Shown here one piece after another: positions 53,859 to 62,493 of a stretch of 64,000 nucleotides of DNA (within the stretch, counting starts at the first letter, position 1; each line of letters starts with the position of its first letter). The notes beneath the pieces were generated by a model. The model searched no databases. It saw only the letters and a list, made by a program, of their open reading frames with translations, and was not told the origin of the DNA. Source of the stretch: Bog-159 sp963707465 (GTDB lineage: Bacteria; Acidobacteriota; Terriglobia; Bryobacterales; Bryobacteraceae); assembly GCA_963707465.1 (NCBI GenBank), contig CAVPQK010000013.1, positions 62,001 to 126,000 of the forward strand. The letters run 5' to 3'. A program made the position numbers and the translations under genes.

Positions 53859-54181
53859 CCGCCAAGGCTCAACTCCCACTCCAACGCCAACCATGCTCGC
53901 CGCCGAGACAACGTCTGCGTGCGACGGAGACCGGCCTCCCGTTGGTCGGCCCGCGGCAGCCTGGAGAGCGCCAACATCAAAACAAAAAAACCTCCTATGA
54001 AAGGAAAACCAAAAAACGCCCCCGCCCGAGGCGCGGTCCAGCGACGGCCCGGTCGCCGCCAGGACACCTTTACTTGACTCAAGGCGATCAATCAGTCAAC
54101 ATATAACTGTCCAGCGAAACGATGCTTCAATCTTGATCGACATCAGATCGGAATGAGCGATTTCCTTCGCCGGAATCCGCA

Positions 54182-54187
54182 CGATAT
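54182..54187. repeat. Target site duplication, right copy (IS21)
   Basis: CGATAT, matching 51280-51285. Confidence 0.9.
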
Positions 54188-55199
54188 CCGGTGGCGCCAG
54201 CCTTCTGAACGATTTCGGCCATGAACTAGGCGCCTTCGCGTACGTGCTTACGGCAGGCGATAACGGCGACCCCGCCGTGCTGGCCGACGCCTGGCAAGAG
54301 ATCAATTCTAGAGGCGCCCATGCCGGCATCGACGCTGTCCAGACGGAGTTGAGCCTCTTCACATACGGGATCAACGCCGAAGGGAATCCTCTGTATAGTT
54401 CCGCCCTGAACACCTTTGGGGCTAACTTCGCCAACTGGATGCAGGCCAGCGCTCAGTCTGAAACCGGCGCCCTGAATGGCGGACTGCAAGCCCTCGGCCT
54501 GTGGGCGAATTACCAGGCCTTCTTGCTGGATGGAGGCTTGCAAACGTTGAACAACATCGACGCTTCCCTGGAAAGCGAAGCGAGCAAAGGTGCGATCAGT
54601 CTGATGGACGCCTTCGGAGAAGTGGTCGGCACCCTCGACATTTCCTATCCCTCAACCGAGTTCCCGCCGCTTTCCGGCCTCGATTTGAGTAGCGACGATT
54701 CAGACGAGTTCGATTCGATGGCGGGCGTGGACGGCGACTTCGTCGTATATGTTCCGTTAGGCGACCCCAATTTCGACTACGCGAATGCCGTTTTGTCCGC
54801 AGTGGACCCCCTGAGCGGTGATGCTGTCATCGGCTCCGCGAATATGAATCTGAGTAACCTGAACTCGCAGTCGCCGTCATCGGTGCCTCCCATTTCCGGG
54901 ACCTGCATCGATGACGATGCGGGTGACCCCGACAGCGACGATCCCGACTGCGACAACTTGGGATGGATACCGAGTTTTGGAAATTACCCGATCTACCTGG
55001 CTGCATTCTATCGGGGTAGCGGCAAGGGCTAGCTGCGGCGTCCGTGTTACCGGCCCTCGCGGAAACGAGGCTGGCATCCGCTGCCCGCACGCCCGCGGAT
55101 GTACAACAGCTTGACGTCCACTGGCTCGCAACGATTGCCTTTTCGGGCGCTTGCGCGATTCCGGCACAACGAGCGTGGGGCTACCCATTTCGTAGTATC

Positions 55200-55316
55200 G
55201 TTCGGGGCGCCAGCCGGAGCCTCGTCCCGATGCTGTTCCGACTGGCCAAGGTGACCTGGCAGTTCTTGATGACCGCAGCCGCGTTCAATCTGTGGCGGCT
55301 CCCGAAAAATCCAAGC
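55200..55316 (+). pseudogene. C-terminal remnant of an IS5-like transposase
   Basis: SLVPMLFRLAKVTWQFLMTA followed by AAFNLWRLPK resembles the end of IS5/IS1182-type transposases (usual form: RG...KV.W.F.L.AAAYNL.R...L). Nothing upstream in any frame gives the catalytic core, so only this tail survives. Confidence 0.45.
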
Positions 55317-55456
55317 GGCACGAGCGTTGGAGCGGCGAAAAGGGCGCTTTTCAACACGGCAACCCATCTGGTCGTCCCTTGCGTACCCTAGTTCAGCACT
55401 TTCGGACTGAGAGCCAGTTGTCGGAGGTCACGATTGAGCAGCCTTTGAGCCGTATT

Positions 55457-55585
55457 TCAATAAGTTCCTAGAGTTTTTTCATTGCCTGCCAGCATCTGGA
55501 CCAACGCGACAAGCGCGCAGTACGTGGCATGAGACTGTTCTATGAGGTCGAGAAGTAGAGTCTTAAGTCGCTCATCGCTCATCAT
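55457..55585 (-). CDS. Possible small protein
   Basis: The reading frame has 42 residues and starts MMSDERLKTLLLDLIEQSHA, ending MLAGNEKTLGTY. GAGGCGGC lies before the ATG pair. Composition is normal and helical, unlike the Arg-rich frames around it. No family is recognised and the frame may be chance. Confidence 0.35.
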   Translation of the reverse strand: MMSDERLKTLLLDLIEQSHATYCALVALVQMLAGNEKTLGTY

Positions 55586-55819
55586 GCCGCCTCTAGCGTA
55601 CATGAAGTCCAGAGGGCTGCAATGTCATCGATGGTTGCTCACCCAAGTCCTTTTAACTAAAGAGAATAGTGCCGTTCCGTCGACCCCGATTCCAGAACGA
55701 CCCGACGCGGCAGTCCTCCAGCGGCGGTCCGACCGCCAAACCGCCCTATGGGGCACCGTGGCGGCCGGTGGAAAGCGTAGATGCGTGGTTAATCCGAGGC
55801 AAAAAAAGGGGCACGGCTC

Positions 55820-56440
55820 GCATCCAGCCGCCGGCGCTCGTAGCCGCGACCGCCGGCGTGCGTATGGCGAAGCGCGCGGCGCGGAGGGCGGCGCGGCAAT
55901 GCTCGTCGTCCGCCGCCCCGCCGCCGTGTGCCTCAGCGCCCGTGGCGCGGTTGCGCAGGGGCGATCGCTTCTAGATGCGCTAAGTCCGCGGCAAGTTCCC
56001 GCCCCCGCCGCCCGCAGTCCGTCGCAGCGACCGCAGGCGTGCGGATGGGCGACGCGCGCCGCGCGGGAGGCGCCGGCGTCGAGCAGTTGCGCCGCGGGTG
56101 ATTCGCTTCCGGCTGCCCGAAGTCCGCGGCGTCGGGTTGCCATCACGCGCCTCGCGCCTTCGATGCCCGCGGTCCGTCGCCGCGACCTCGGGCGCGCGGA
56201 CGGGGATGCGCTATGCGCGGGGGCCCCACGGTTGCACTGGGCTGACCGCTCTCCAGCATCAGCCGCTCGCTTCCGGATGCGCGAAGTCCGCGGGCGCGGG
56301 TTGCCGTAACGCGCATCCCGTAGCTCGATTGCCCGGCACCCTGCGCCCGTGGTACGTCGCCGCGACCGCTGGCGGGCGGATGGGGATGCGGGCCGGGTGG
56401 AGGGCGCGCGGCAATGATTTGCGCGGTGCCGACTGGTGGA
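55820..56440. repeat. GC-rich degenerate repeat block, copies C-E
   Basis: At least three units of about 130 nt follow each other. Shared landmarks in order are TTGCGC-GGG, GATTCGCTTCCGGATGC, CGAAGTCCGCGG, GCGGGTTGCCGTAACGCGC, CGATGCCCGCGGTCCG, TCGCCGCGACC and GCGGATGGGGATGCG. Units differ at many positions. No stable reading frame is conserved between the units. Other copies lie at 47030, 47915 and 61540-61830. Confidence 0.6.
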
Positions 56441-56584
56441 TCGCACTATTGCGCCGCGAATTGCGGAGCGTTAGGGAGCGACGACTCCGCCTGGATGCCG
56501 CCGCGCAGCCTGTACGCCCGTGACGCAGTCGCGCCAGGCGCTCCCCGGCGGATGGGATGCGCGGGCGTATCCAGCAACATCGCA

Positions 56585-56830
56585 GCGCTACCACTTCAGC
56601 ACGCGATGGCGCCTGGTGACGCCGGCATCATGTCGAACCTTGGCAACGCACTACGTGAGGAAGGGCGGATGGATGAGGCCAAATCATTGTACGAATCGTG
56701 CCCTAGCACAAGCCCCCGCAAATTCTGAAATCATCTACAATGCCGGGCTGCTCTACCGTGACGACTGCCAGCCTGAGAAAGCCCTTGCTCTATTCGAGAA
56801 AACACTCTCGATACGTCCAAGACGCATCGC
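56585..56830 (+). pseudogene. TPR-protein fragment, frameshifted
   Basis: DAGIMSNLGNALREEGRMDE with AKSLYES reads to about 56697; the next frame continues RALAQAPANSEIIYNAGLLY and RDDCQPEKALALFEKTLSIR. Together they form two TPR units separated by a one-base shift. There is no start or end of a full gene, so this is a remnant. Confidence 0.6.
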
Positions 56831-56844
56831 CGCCGAGAAGTGCG

Positions 56845-57462
56845 TTAGATTTGCTTGCCAAGGATCAGGGGCACATAGCTTCTGGCGTCTTGCAGCAATT
56901 GCTCGCGCGCAATACCGGCCTTGGCGCGAAGCTGCAAACCCTTCATCAAGTCAACGAGCGCACGGCCTCGCACCTTGGCAGAGGGTGTGCGAGTTAGGCG
57001 CCCCGCCTTCATCTCCTGCTCGAAGCGTTTCGCTAAAATATCAGCGGATGCGGTGAGGCCCTTCGCGAGATACGAACGGATCTCGGTTACTCGCTCCGAC
57101 TGTCCCAGCGCAGCGGCGACCATCATGCAACCGCCGCGAGCCTCACCCGAAGCGGTTTTGACGGCAGCCTCGCAAAAGGCGGTCACGGCCTTGTGGATGT
57201 CCGGCTCCGCTTGAAAAGCTGCCAATATGGGAGCTCCATAAGTTATTGCATAGCGCTCGACCGCCTTGAGCAGCAGGGTGGACTTGTCTCCGAAGGCTCG
57301 GTATAGCGCGGGTTTGGTGACGTTCACGGCCCGTGCGATCCGCTCTACGTCAACTCCTTCATACCCATGCTCCCAAAACATCTCCACGGCACGGTCGAGT
57401 GCTTCGTCGGGGATAAAGCCTTTTGGACGTCCTCGGGGGCGCTTCGAACTATTAGTTACCAT
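56845..57462 (-). CDS. TetR-family transcriptional regulator
   Basis: The protein has 205 residues from ATG at 57462 (AGGAG 12 bp before); ATG at 57483 is also in frame. The DNA-binding domain reads LDRAVEMFWEHGYEGVDVER then IARAVNVTKPALYRAFGDKS. The ligand domain has the AefR/TetR_C-like GGCMMVAAALGQSERVTEIR segment. It is divergent from an SDR gene and its 5' end and promoter are duplicated at 58597-58778. It probably represses the SDR genes in response to a small toxic ligand. Confidence 0.9.
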   Translation of the reverse strand: MVTNSSKRPRGRPKGFIPDEALDRAVEMFWEHGYEGVDVERIARAVNVTKPALYRAFGDKSTLLLKAVERYAITYGAPILAAFQAEPDIHKAVTAFCEAAVKTASGEARGGCMMVAAALGQSERVTEIRSYLAKGLTASADILAKRFEQEMKAGRLTRTPSAKVRGRALVDLMKGLQLRAKAGIAREQLLQDARSYVPLILGKQI

Positions 57463-57576
57463 GCCGTACGAAACTCCTTGCATTGTCGCTGTGATTATCG
57501 TACTCTAGCGTATGTAAGACTTCAATACAAATAAACGCAGGAGACAACATGGAAAGGTCCAAAGGAAAAACAGCAC
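57394..57576. repeat. Duplicated tetR 5'-end and divergent control region, copy 1
   Basis: About 183 bp covering the first codons of tetR, the divergent promoter and the ATGGANAGGTNCAAAGGA start of the SDR gene. It matches 58597-58778 with scattered changes and small indels. Confidence 0.85.
57499..57514. promoter_or_regulatory. Candidate TetR operator
   Basis: CGTAC-TCTAGC-GTATG is an imperfect inverted repeat midway between the divergent tetR and SDR starts. The second copy (58700-58715) reads CGTAC-TCTGAA-GCATG, so the half-sites are kept while the spacer has changed. Confidence 0.4.
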
Positions 57577-57605
57577 GACCTTCACCCTTCTCCACGGAGA
57601 CGCCC

Positions 57606-58580
57606 ATGGAACATTCTATCGCGCTCGTCACCGGCACCACCTCCGGGCTCGGTTTTGAGGCCGCCCGCATGCTCGCCATCAAGGGTTACCGCCAGGTCAT
57701 CGTCACCGGTCGCAGCCTGGCCCGGGTCAAGGAAACGGCCATTCAGCTCGCGGCTGAGACCAAGGAACAGGTTCTTACGCCGCTGGAGCTGGATCTGGAC
57801 TCGCCGTCCAGCGTTCAGTCCGCCCTCGCCGAGCTGGTCAAGCGGGGTCAGCCGATCGATTTCCTGCTGCTCAATGCAGGGATGGTCCCGGGTAATAAGC
57901 GCGTGATCACTGCGGCGGGCTTCGAGGCTTCTCAGGCCCCGCTGATCGGCCATCATCAACTGACTGTCGGTTTGCTCCGCGCCAACCTGCTGAGCCCCAA
58001 CGCGCGGATTGTTATCGCCGGTGCGGAGCCTGCCCGAGGGGGCGTCCCCATGTTCAAGTACACCGACGTGCCAGCCTTCGCGGCCAAATACCACCAGGGC
58101 GATCGAACCGCCGCCGTGGAAGCCCTGATTCGAAACGGGCCGAACGTGAAGTACGTGCCGAACAATGCGTATGCCGACGCGAAGCTCATTATCGCTTGGT
58201 GGGTCGCGGCGCTGGCGCGCAGGCTACCCTCCGGCATCGCCGGGTACGCCGTCTCGCCCGGTGGGGCGACCGCTACCAAGGTGGTGCGAAATGCTGGCCC
58301 GTTGTTGAAGTATCTGTTTATCCCAATCGTGAACCTCATTCCCGGCATGAATCAGACGCCGGAGACCGCGGCCCGTCGGTACCTCCAGGCGTCGGAGTTC
58401 GGAACCGACGTCTCAGGGCAATTCTTCGCCTCGGCTCAAGGGAAGGTCTCAGGCCCAATTGAGGCGCAGCGGCAGCCACACCTCCACGATCGCGCCAGCC
58501 AGGAAGCCGCGTGGCAGGCCGTGGTCAAGGTCTCCGGCGTCGATTTCTCTTCTGCGGCATCCTTGAGCGCGGTGTCCTGA
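57606..58580 (+). CDS. Short-chain dehydrogenase/reductase, inserted copy (SDR1)
   Basis: The protein has 324 residues from ATG at 57606 (CGGAG before it). ATG at 57549 would add 19 residues whose first nine (MERSKGKTA) belong to the duplicated start of the other SDR gene. Motifs: TGTTSGLG nucleotide loop (SIALVTGTTSGLGFEAARML), LLLNAGM, and YADAK catalytic Tyr/Lys. It is longer than classical SDRs and not closely similar to SDR2. It is bracketed by the two copies of the control region. Confidence 0.85.
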   Translation: MEHSIALVTGTTSGLGFEAARMLAIKGYRQVIVTGRSLARVKETAIQLAAETKEQVLTPLELDLDSPSSVQSALAELVKRGQPIDFLLLNAGMVPGNKRVITAAGFEASQAPLIGHHQLTVGLLRANLLSPNARIVIAGAEPARGGVPMFKYTDVPAFAAKYHQGDRTAAVEALIRNGPNVKYVPNNAYADAKLIIAWWVAALARRLPSGIAGYAVSPGGATATKVVRNAGPLLKYLFIPIVNLIPGMNQTPETAARRYLQASEFGTDVSGQFFASAQGKVSGPIEAQRQPHLHDRASQEAAWQAVVKVSGVDFSSAASLSAVS

Positions 58581-58596
58581 AGGAGCGCCGGTCGCC

Positions 58597-58778
58597 GTCG
58601 AGTGCTTCGTCGGGGATAAAGCCTTGTCCTCGGGCGGCCGCTTCAAAACTATTATGTTACCCTAGCGTACGAAACTCCTTGCATGGCAGCTCTCATTATC
58701 GTACTCTGAAGCATGTAAGGCATCAAGACAACTAAACACCAGGAGACAACATGGATAGGTTCAAAGGAAAAACAGCAC
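58597..58778. repeat. Duplicated control region with tetR 5' remnant, copy 2
   Basis: It copies 57394-57576. On the minus strand it still spells part of the TetR N-terminus, but the start codon is lost (GTTACCCTAGCG instead of GTTACCATGCCG) and small deletions shift the frame. On the plus strand it supplies the AGGAGACAAC site and start of SDR2. Confidence 0.85.
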
Positions 58779-59497
58779 TCATCATAGGCGGAACCAGCGG
58801 CATGGGCCTCGCCACGGCGAAGATGCTCCTCGATGGGGGGGCGCGAGTTCTGGTGACGGGTCGCTCGCAGGCCGGCCTGGAATCGGCGCAGAACGAGCTT
58901 GGAAAGGATGCCATCGTGGTTTCGAGCGACGCGCGGTCGTTGACGGACATCGACGCCCTCGCCTCTCGGGCGAAGGCCGAGTTCGACACCTTCGACCTGC
59001 TCTTCGTCAACGCCGGGTTCAGTATCCGAGCGCCTCTTGAGAGCATGACCGAGGCTGTCTACGACGAGATGTTCAACCTGAACGCCAAGGGGCCGGTTTT
59101 CGCGGTGCAGAAGCTCGCGCCGCTGATCAACCGGGGAGGCTCTGTCGTCCTCACAACTTCGATCGCCAACGTCAAGGGAATGACCGGCAACGCCGCATAC
59201 GGAGCCGCCAAGGCTGCGCTGCGATCCTTCGCTCGGACGCTCGCCGCTGAGTTGCTTCCTCGCGAGATTCGCGTCAACGCGGTGACGCCCGGCCCCATCG
59301 ACACGCCGATCTTGGGCAAGATGTTCCCCGATAAAGAAGTGGCCGCCCAGCTTAGGGAGAAGATGACCGGCATGGTTCCCATGAAGCGCTTCGGGACGTC
59401 GGACGAGATCGCCAAGGCCGTCCTCTTCCTCGCGTTCGACGCGACCTTCACGACCGGCACAGAACTTCCGGTAGACGGAGGATGGTCTCAACTGTAA
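58751..59497 (+). CDS. Classical short-chain dehydrogenase/reductase (SDR2)
   Basis: The protein has 248 residues. AGGAGACAAC lies before the ATG. MDRFKGKTALIIGGTSGMGL is the cofactor loop, then NAGFSIRAPL, catalytic TTSIANVKGM and YGAAK, and GTELPVDGGWSQL at the end. It is an NAD(P)H-dependent oxidoreductase similar to 3-oxoacyl-ACP reductase-like enzymes. It is probably the original partner of the TetR gene, since its own N-terminus matches the duplicated segment in full. Confidence 0.9.
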   Translation: MDRFKGKTALIIGGTSGMGLATAKMLLDGGARVLVTGRSQAGLESAQNELGKDAIVVSSDARSLTDIDALASRAKAEFDTFDLLFVNAGFSIRAPLESMTEAVYDEMFNLNAKGPVFAVQKLAPLINRGGSVVLTTSIANVKGMTGNAAYGAAKAALRSFARTLAAELLPREIRVNAVTPGPIDTPILGKMFPDKEVAAQLREKMTGMVPMKRFGTSDEIAKAVLFLAFDATFTTGTELPVDGGWSQL

Positions 59498-59578
59498 GGT
59501 GTGGACCATCCTCAAGCGCTCCAGCGGTGAACTGGAGCCAATTAGCTGACATATTTTGAGAGCCCCAAAGGAGATCCT

Positions 59579-60112
59579 ATGAAAAGAGCTGTTTCGAGTC
59601 TTTCTTTCGTCCTGTTCGCCGTTGCTACGGCCTTGCGAGCGCAGAACCCCATGACCGCCGAGGTGACTGTCGTTTACAAGGGAGTCAGCGCTGATATCCT
59701 CAAGGCAGCCGAAAAGATGCCAGAAGGGAATTACGCGTTTAAGCCGACCTCTGAGGTCCGAACTTTTGGACAACTGATTGCGCATGTCGCCAACGCGCAG
59801 ATGGGGTTGTGCAGCATCGCGAAAGGTGAAATGAGGCGCGGCGACGCCGCGTCAAAAACAAGCAAAGCGGAATTGGTGGCGGCGCTCAAAGCGTCCAGCG
59901 AAGTCTGCGACAGCGCTTACAGCGGGATGACCGACGCCGAGGGGGCGACTATCGTGAAGACACCGCTCGGCAATAAGTCAAAACTCGGCCTGCTTAATTT
60001 CAATGTGGCGCACGATAACGAGATGTACGGGACCATGGCGGTCTATCTGCGGATGAAGGGTATTGTGCCGCCATCTACCGAGGCCGCGGCGGCTGCGCGG
60101 CAAGCAAAATAA
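59579..60112 (+). CDS. Secreted DinB-like protein
   Basis: The protein has 177 residues. A signal peptide (SLSFVLFAVATALRAQ) precedes a DinB-type bundle: EKMPEGNYAFKPTSEVRTFG, LIAHVANAQMGLCSIAKGE (His) and NVAHDNEMYGTMAVYLRMKG (His). AAAGGAGATCC lies before the ATG. Such exported DinB proteins are frequent in Acidobacteriota. Metal binding is probable; activity unknown. Confidence 0.85.
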   Translation: MKRAVSSLSFVLFAVATALRAQNPMTAEVTVVYKGVSADILKAAEKMPEGNYAFKPTSEVRTFGQLIAHVANAQMGLCSIAKGEMRRGDAASKTSKAELVAALKASSEVCDSAYSGMTDAEGATIVKTPLGNKSKLGLLNFNVAHDNEMYGTMAVYLRMKGIVPPSTEAAAAARQAK

Positions 60113-60142
60113 GCGTCGCCTCGTTAAACTGACCGGGCACCC

Positions 60143-60430
60143 ATGAGGCCACCCGAAGCTGCCTTTGGGCGGGAACGACCAGCGAAGTACGCCACCGAGA
60201 GTTCACCCATCCTGCTTCTCGCCGAAGCGGAGATTCGCAAGCTGGCGATTGAACTTCATGGCACCTTAGACAGCGTCGACATATTACTCAACATTGTTGG
60301 TGGAATCTACGCTCGCGGGGAACCAACCACGGATGGCGTGGAAAAGACCCTGGCCCTGAATCATCTTGCACCATGTCTCCTAACAACTCTGTTGCTCGAT
60401 CCTGTTCGGGCCGCCCCCCGCGGACAACGT
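60143..60430 (+). pseudogene. Truncated SDR fragment
   Basis: SSPILLLAEAEIRKLAIELH, TLDSVDILLNIVGGIYARGE and VEKTLALNHLAPCLLTTLLL match the middle of the next gene (SEPILFLADLSSQAEIHRLA ... EKTFAVNHLAPFALTHLLLD). The cofactor loop and the catalytic Tyr/Lys are missing, and the frame becomes unrelated after about 60430. It is a degraded partial duplicate of the neighbouring SDR. Confidence 0.8.
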
Positions 60431-60464
60431 AGAACGCTTCCTGAAATTGAAGTGACTCCTGGAA

Positions 60465-61370
60465 ATGCTGAGCACCGAACCACAGCAGAGCGAAATGTCG
60501 ATGAGCGGGAAGACGGTCCTCATCACGGGGGCGACGAGTGGACTCGGGTTGGCCACGGCCCTGCTACTAGCGGAACGTGGTGCGGAAGTCGTGATGGTGG
60601 GACGTGATCGAACACGGGCGAACTTTATGCGCACGGACATCGCGCAATATGCTTCCGGCAGCGAGCCCATCCTGTTCCTCGCAGACCTGTCGTCGCAGGC
60701 GGAGATCCATCGCCTGGCCGAAAAGCTTCATGGAAGTTTGTCACGGATCGACGTCCTGATCAACAATGCGGCCGCTGTGTTCGCAGAAAGAGAAGTGACG
60801 CCGGATGGTCTTGAGAAAACCTTCGCGGTTAATCACCTTGCGCCGTTCGCGCTAACTCACCTTCTGCTCGATCTCCTCCGGGCCGCGCCCGCCGGAAGAA
60901 TTCTCACCGCGTCCTCGGAGTTCCATAGCGGAGAACTGGAGTTTTTCAATCTCCAGGGTCAGCGGCACTACAACTGGTTGGGGGCCTATAAGCGCTCGAA
61001 GCTTTGCAACATTCTGTTTACTTACGAACTCTCCCGGCGCCTCGCAGGATCGACGATTACCGCGAACTGTTTTAGTCCCGGACCCACGCTCACACGCCTG
61101 GGTGACAACATGCGAGGTTTACATGCGGTATTCCCCTGGTTGTTAAAGGAAATTCCATATTTACTTGCATTCCCGGAACACGCAGCGAGAACTCCCGTCT
61201 ACGTCGCGTCCTCGCCTGATCTGGACGGTGTCACAGGGAGATTCTTCCTGCGGTGCCGAGAGACGCGCACCAAACAGATTACGTACGACAACAGCGTCGC
61301 AGTCAGGCTCTGGAACATGAGTCAAGCGCTGTATGAGAGCCGCGCCAGCGCCGGATCGCGAAAAGAGTAA
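60465..61370 (+). CDS. Retinol-dehydrogenase-like SDR (SDR3)
   Basis: The protein has 301 residues; ATG at 60495 (MSMSGKTVLITGATSGLGLA) is an alternative start. GATSGLG cofactor loop, VLINNAAAVF (NNAA), TASSEFHSG (catalytic Ser) and YKRSKLCNILF (Tyr/Lys). The layout matches the WWOX/retinol-dehydrogenase-like branch, which reduces lipophilic carbonyls with NADPH. A partial copy lies directly upstream. Confidence 0.9.
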   Translation: MLSTEPQQSEMSMSGKTVLITGATSGLGLATALLLAERGAEVVMVGRDRTRANFMRTDIAQYASGSEPILFLADLSSQAEIHRLAEKLHGSLSRIDVLINNAAAVFAEREVTPDGLEKTFAVNHLAPFALTHLLLDLLRAAPAGRILTASSEFHSGELEFFNLQGQRHYNWLGAYKRSKLCNILFTYELSRRLAGSTITANCFSPGPTLTRLGDNMRGLHAVFPWLLKEIPYLLAFPEHAARTPVYVASSPDLDGVTGRFFLRCRETRTKQITYDNSVAVRLWNMSQALYESRASAGSRKE

Positions 61371-62493
61371 GAAAGTCTTGCCCCTTGCCAATCCAAGTAG
61401 TGAATGATAAAGGACGTTGTCATATGCAAGCGAAATTCGTGAGTTCGCTGAAAAGCCAGCTGGGCCTCTGAGTGGATTGTCCCCCACTCGGAGAGAGCGG
61501 CGCGTGCGATGCGACCGGCGGATTACTCCTGGCTTGAAGCCGCCGTGCGCCAGCAACAGAGCCGCATGGCCACTTCGCCGCCCCGCGGTCCGCCGCCACA
61601 ACCGCCGGCGAGCCGATGGGGATGCGCGTCGCCCAGAGGGTGCCCCCGTCCCGCAACGTCGTCGCCCGGCCACTTCACCGGGACGCCGACGCGCAGCCGT
61701 GTGCCTGCGCGCTCGTCGCGCCGTTGCGCGGGGTGATGCTTCCCGATGCCCACAGTCCGCGGGCTCGCGTTTGCCGTAACGCGCATCCCGCGGCGCGATG
61801 CCGGCGCGGCAGCCACGATTGCACTGGGGCCAGCCGAGTGTTTTTCACGGGGGGACGCAAAAAAGCGGGCGGGGACGACGATGCCAGCTTCCATTAGCTG
61901 ATCGAGCAGCTCGGTCGAGCCGCGACTGGGGCTGCACCCGCGCGTCCGCTGTTCGCCCAACCGGGCGCTGGCCACCATCACCAACCACCATGATCACCAT
62001 CATGACCACCACCCTGCTGACCACCACAATGACCTCCACCCAGATCGTTGGGCCGGTGACGGTCGCTACGCGCGCCTGGCCTCGCGAGCGATGCGCGGCC
62101 GCAGGGCGGCATCGGGCTGGAGCAAGCTGCTGGACGCCGGGCTGCCCCGAATCGAGCTGCCCGACGCCGCGGGCGCGTCGCGCAGCCGCGGCGCCCGGTG
62201 TGGCGAGGCACCGGTCGCATCGCCGGCCAGCTTCCAGTGCGCATCGTTCATGCCGGCCTCCACGGTGACGCTCAGGCCAAGTTTTTTCGCCGGGGGGGAG
62301 GGTCCAAGAGCGGGCTGGGGCGGAAGGCCCCTGACAGCGGGGCCAGTGTTCCAATCGAAAGGCTACCACGGCCACAGATTTGAGGGATCCCCTCCGAGCC
62401 GGATCCGCTCGGAGCATTTGCCATGGCGATTGTGGCAGCGCTACCATAGTCGCTCTCTCTCAAGCGCTGAAGAGGTTTCAAGGAGCTTAGCAG
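61371..62493. other. 1.1-kb GC-rich region without an intact gene
   Basis: It holds a GC-rich repeat copy (61540-61830), a CCACCA/ATCACC-rich stretch (61970-62045) that in one frame spells NHHDHHHDHHPADHHND, and the motif GGAGGGTCCAAGAGCGGG (62297-62314) seen also near 48437. G-runs beside TTTTTT (61848, 62282) are noticeable. No gene is supported. Confidence 0.45.
61540..61830. repeat. GC-rich degenerate repeat, copy F
   Basis: CGCGCCGTTGCGCGGGGTGA, CACAGTCCGCGGGCTCGCG, TTGCCGTAACGCGCATCCCG and CACGATTGCACTGGGGC follow the order seen at 56225-56400. A second partial unit (GCCGATGGGGATGCGCG) lies at 61612-61630. Confidence 0.5.

Larger units (their letters stand above)
51286..54181 (+). mobile_element. 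IS21-family insertion sequence, 2896 bp
   Basis: Terminal repeats are TGTGGATTCCGG (51286-51297) and, on the right as reverse complement, TGCGGATTCCGG (54170-54181), 11 of 12 matching, with the TG...CA ends expected for IS21. Inside the left end the motif GATGYCGATCANGATTNCGA occurs about four times (51301-51405) and once at the right end (54129-54158). Such multiple terminal repeats are a family hallmark. It carries istA and istB, both intact. Confidence 0.93.
48736..55032 (+). pseudogene. Large secreted protein gene, frameshifted and split by the IS21 element
   Basis: ATG at 48736 (GGAGG 8 bp before) opens a signal peptide (AVLTLLGLPLLFCHAAMA). A frameshift in the C-run 49078-49082 moves the frame after GASLNIASLPP; the next frame continues EPVFAWQARVYDNGSLLFSV and stays open to 51285. 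The IS21 element follows. The last part, 54188-55032, starts SGGASLLNDFGHELGAFAYV and ends FGNYPIYLAAFYRGSGKG. Removing the element and one target copy and restoring one base gives exactly 1132 codons. The product is a Thr/Ser/Gly-rich extracytoplasmic beta protein of the kind common in Acidobacteriota, with a helical segment near 1850-2000 of the coding sequence and an acidic Asp-rich end (DDDAGDPDSDDPDCDN), possibly Ca-binding. Function unknown. Confidence 0.88.
55033..56584. other. Gene-poor decayed region after the split secreted-protein gene
   Basis: It contains an IS5-like transposase scrap (55200-55316), one possible 42-residue gene (55457-55585) and the main GC-rich repeat block (55820-56440). 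Long open frames here are Arg/Ala/Pro-rich products of high GC and are not believed. Confidence 0.5.

Noticed and set aside
55820..56440. CRISPR array
   Set aside because: Units are about 130 nt, degenerate and without unique spacers between identical repeats; no cas genes are present.
55625..56446. Minus-strand open frame of 273 codons rich in Arg, Ala and Ser
   Set aside because: It runs through the GC-rich repeat block, no frame is conserved between repeat units, and the protein is of the kind produced by chance in very GC-rich DNA.
57549..57605. Nineteen extra N-terminal residues of SDR1
   Set aside because: They derive from the duplicated start of the other SDR gene; the Rossmann fold begins at ATG 57606, which has its own ribosome site.
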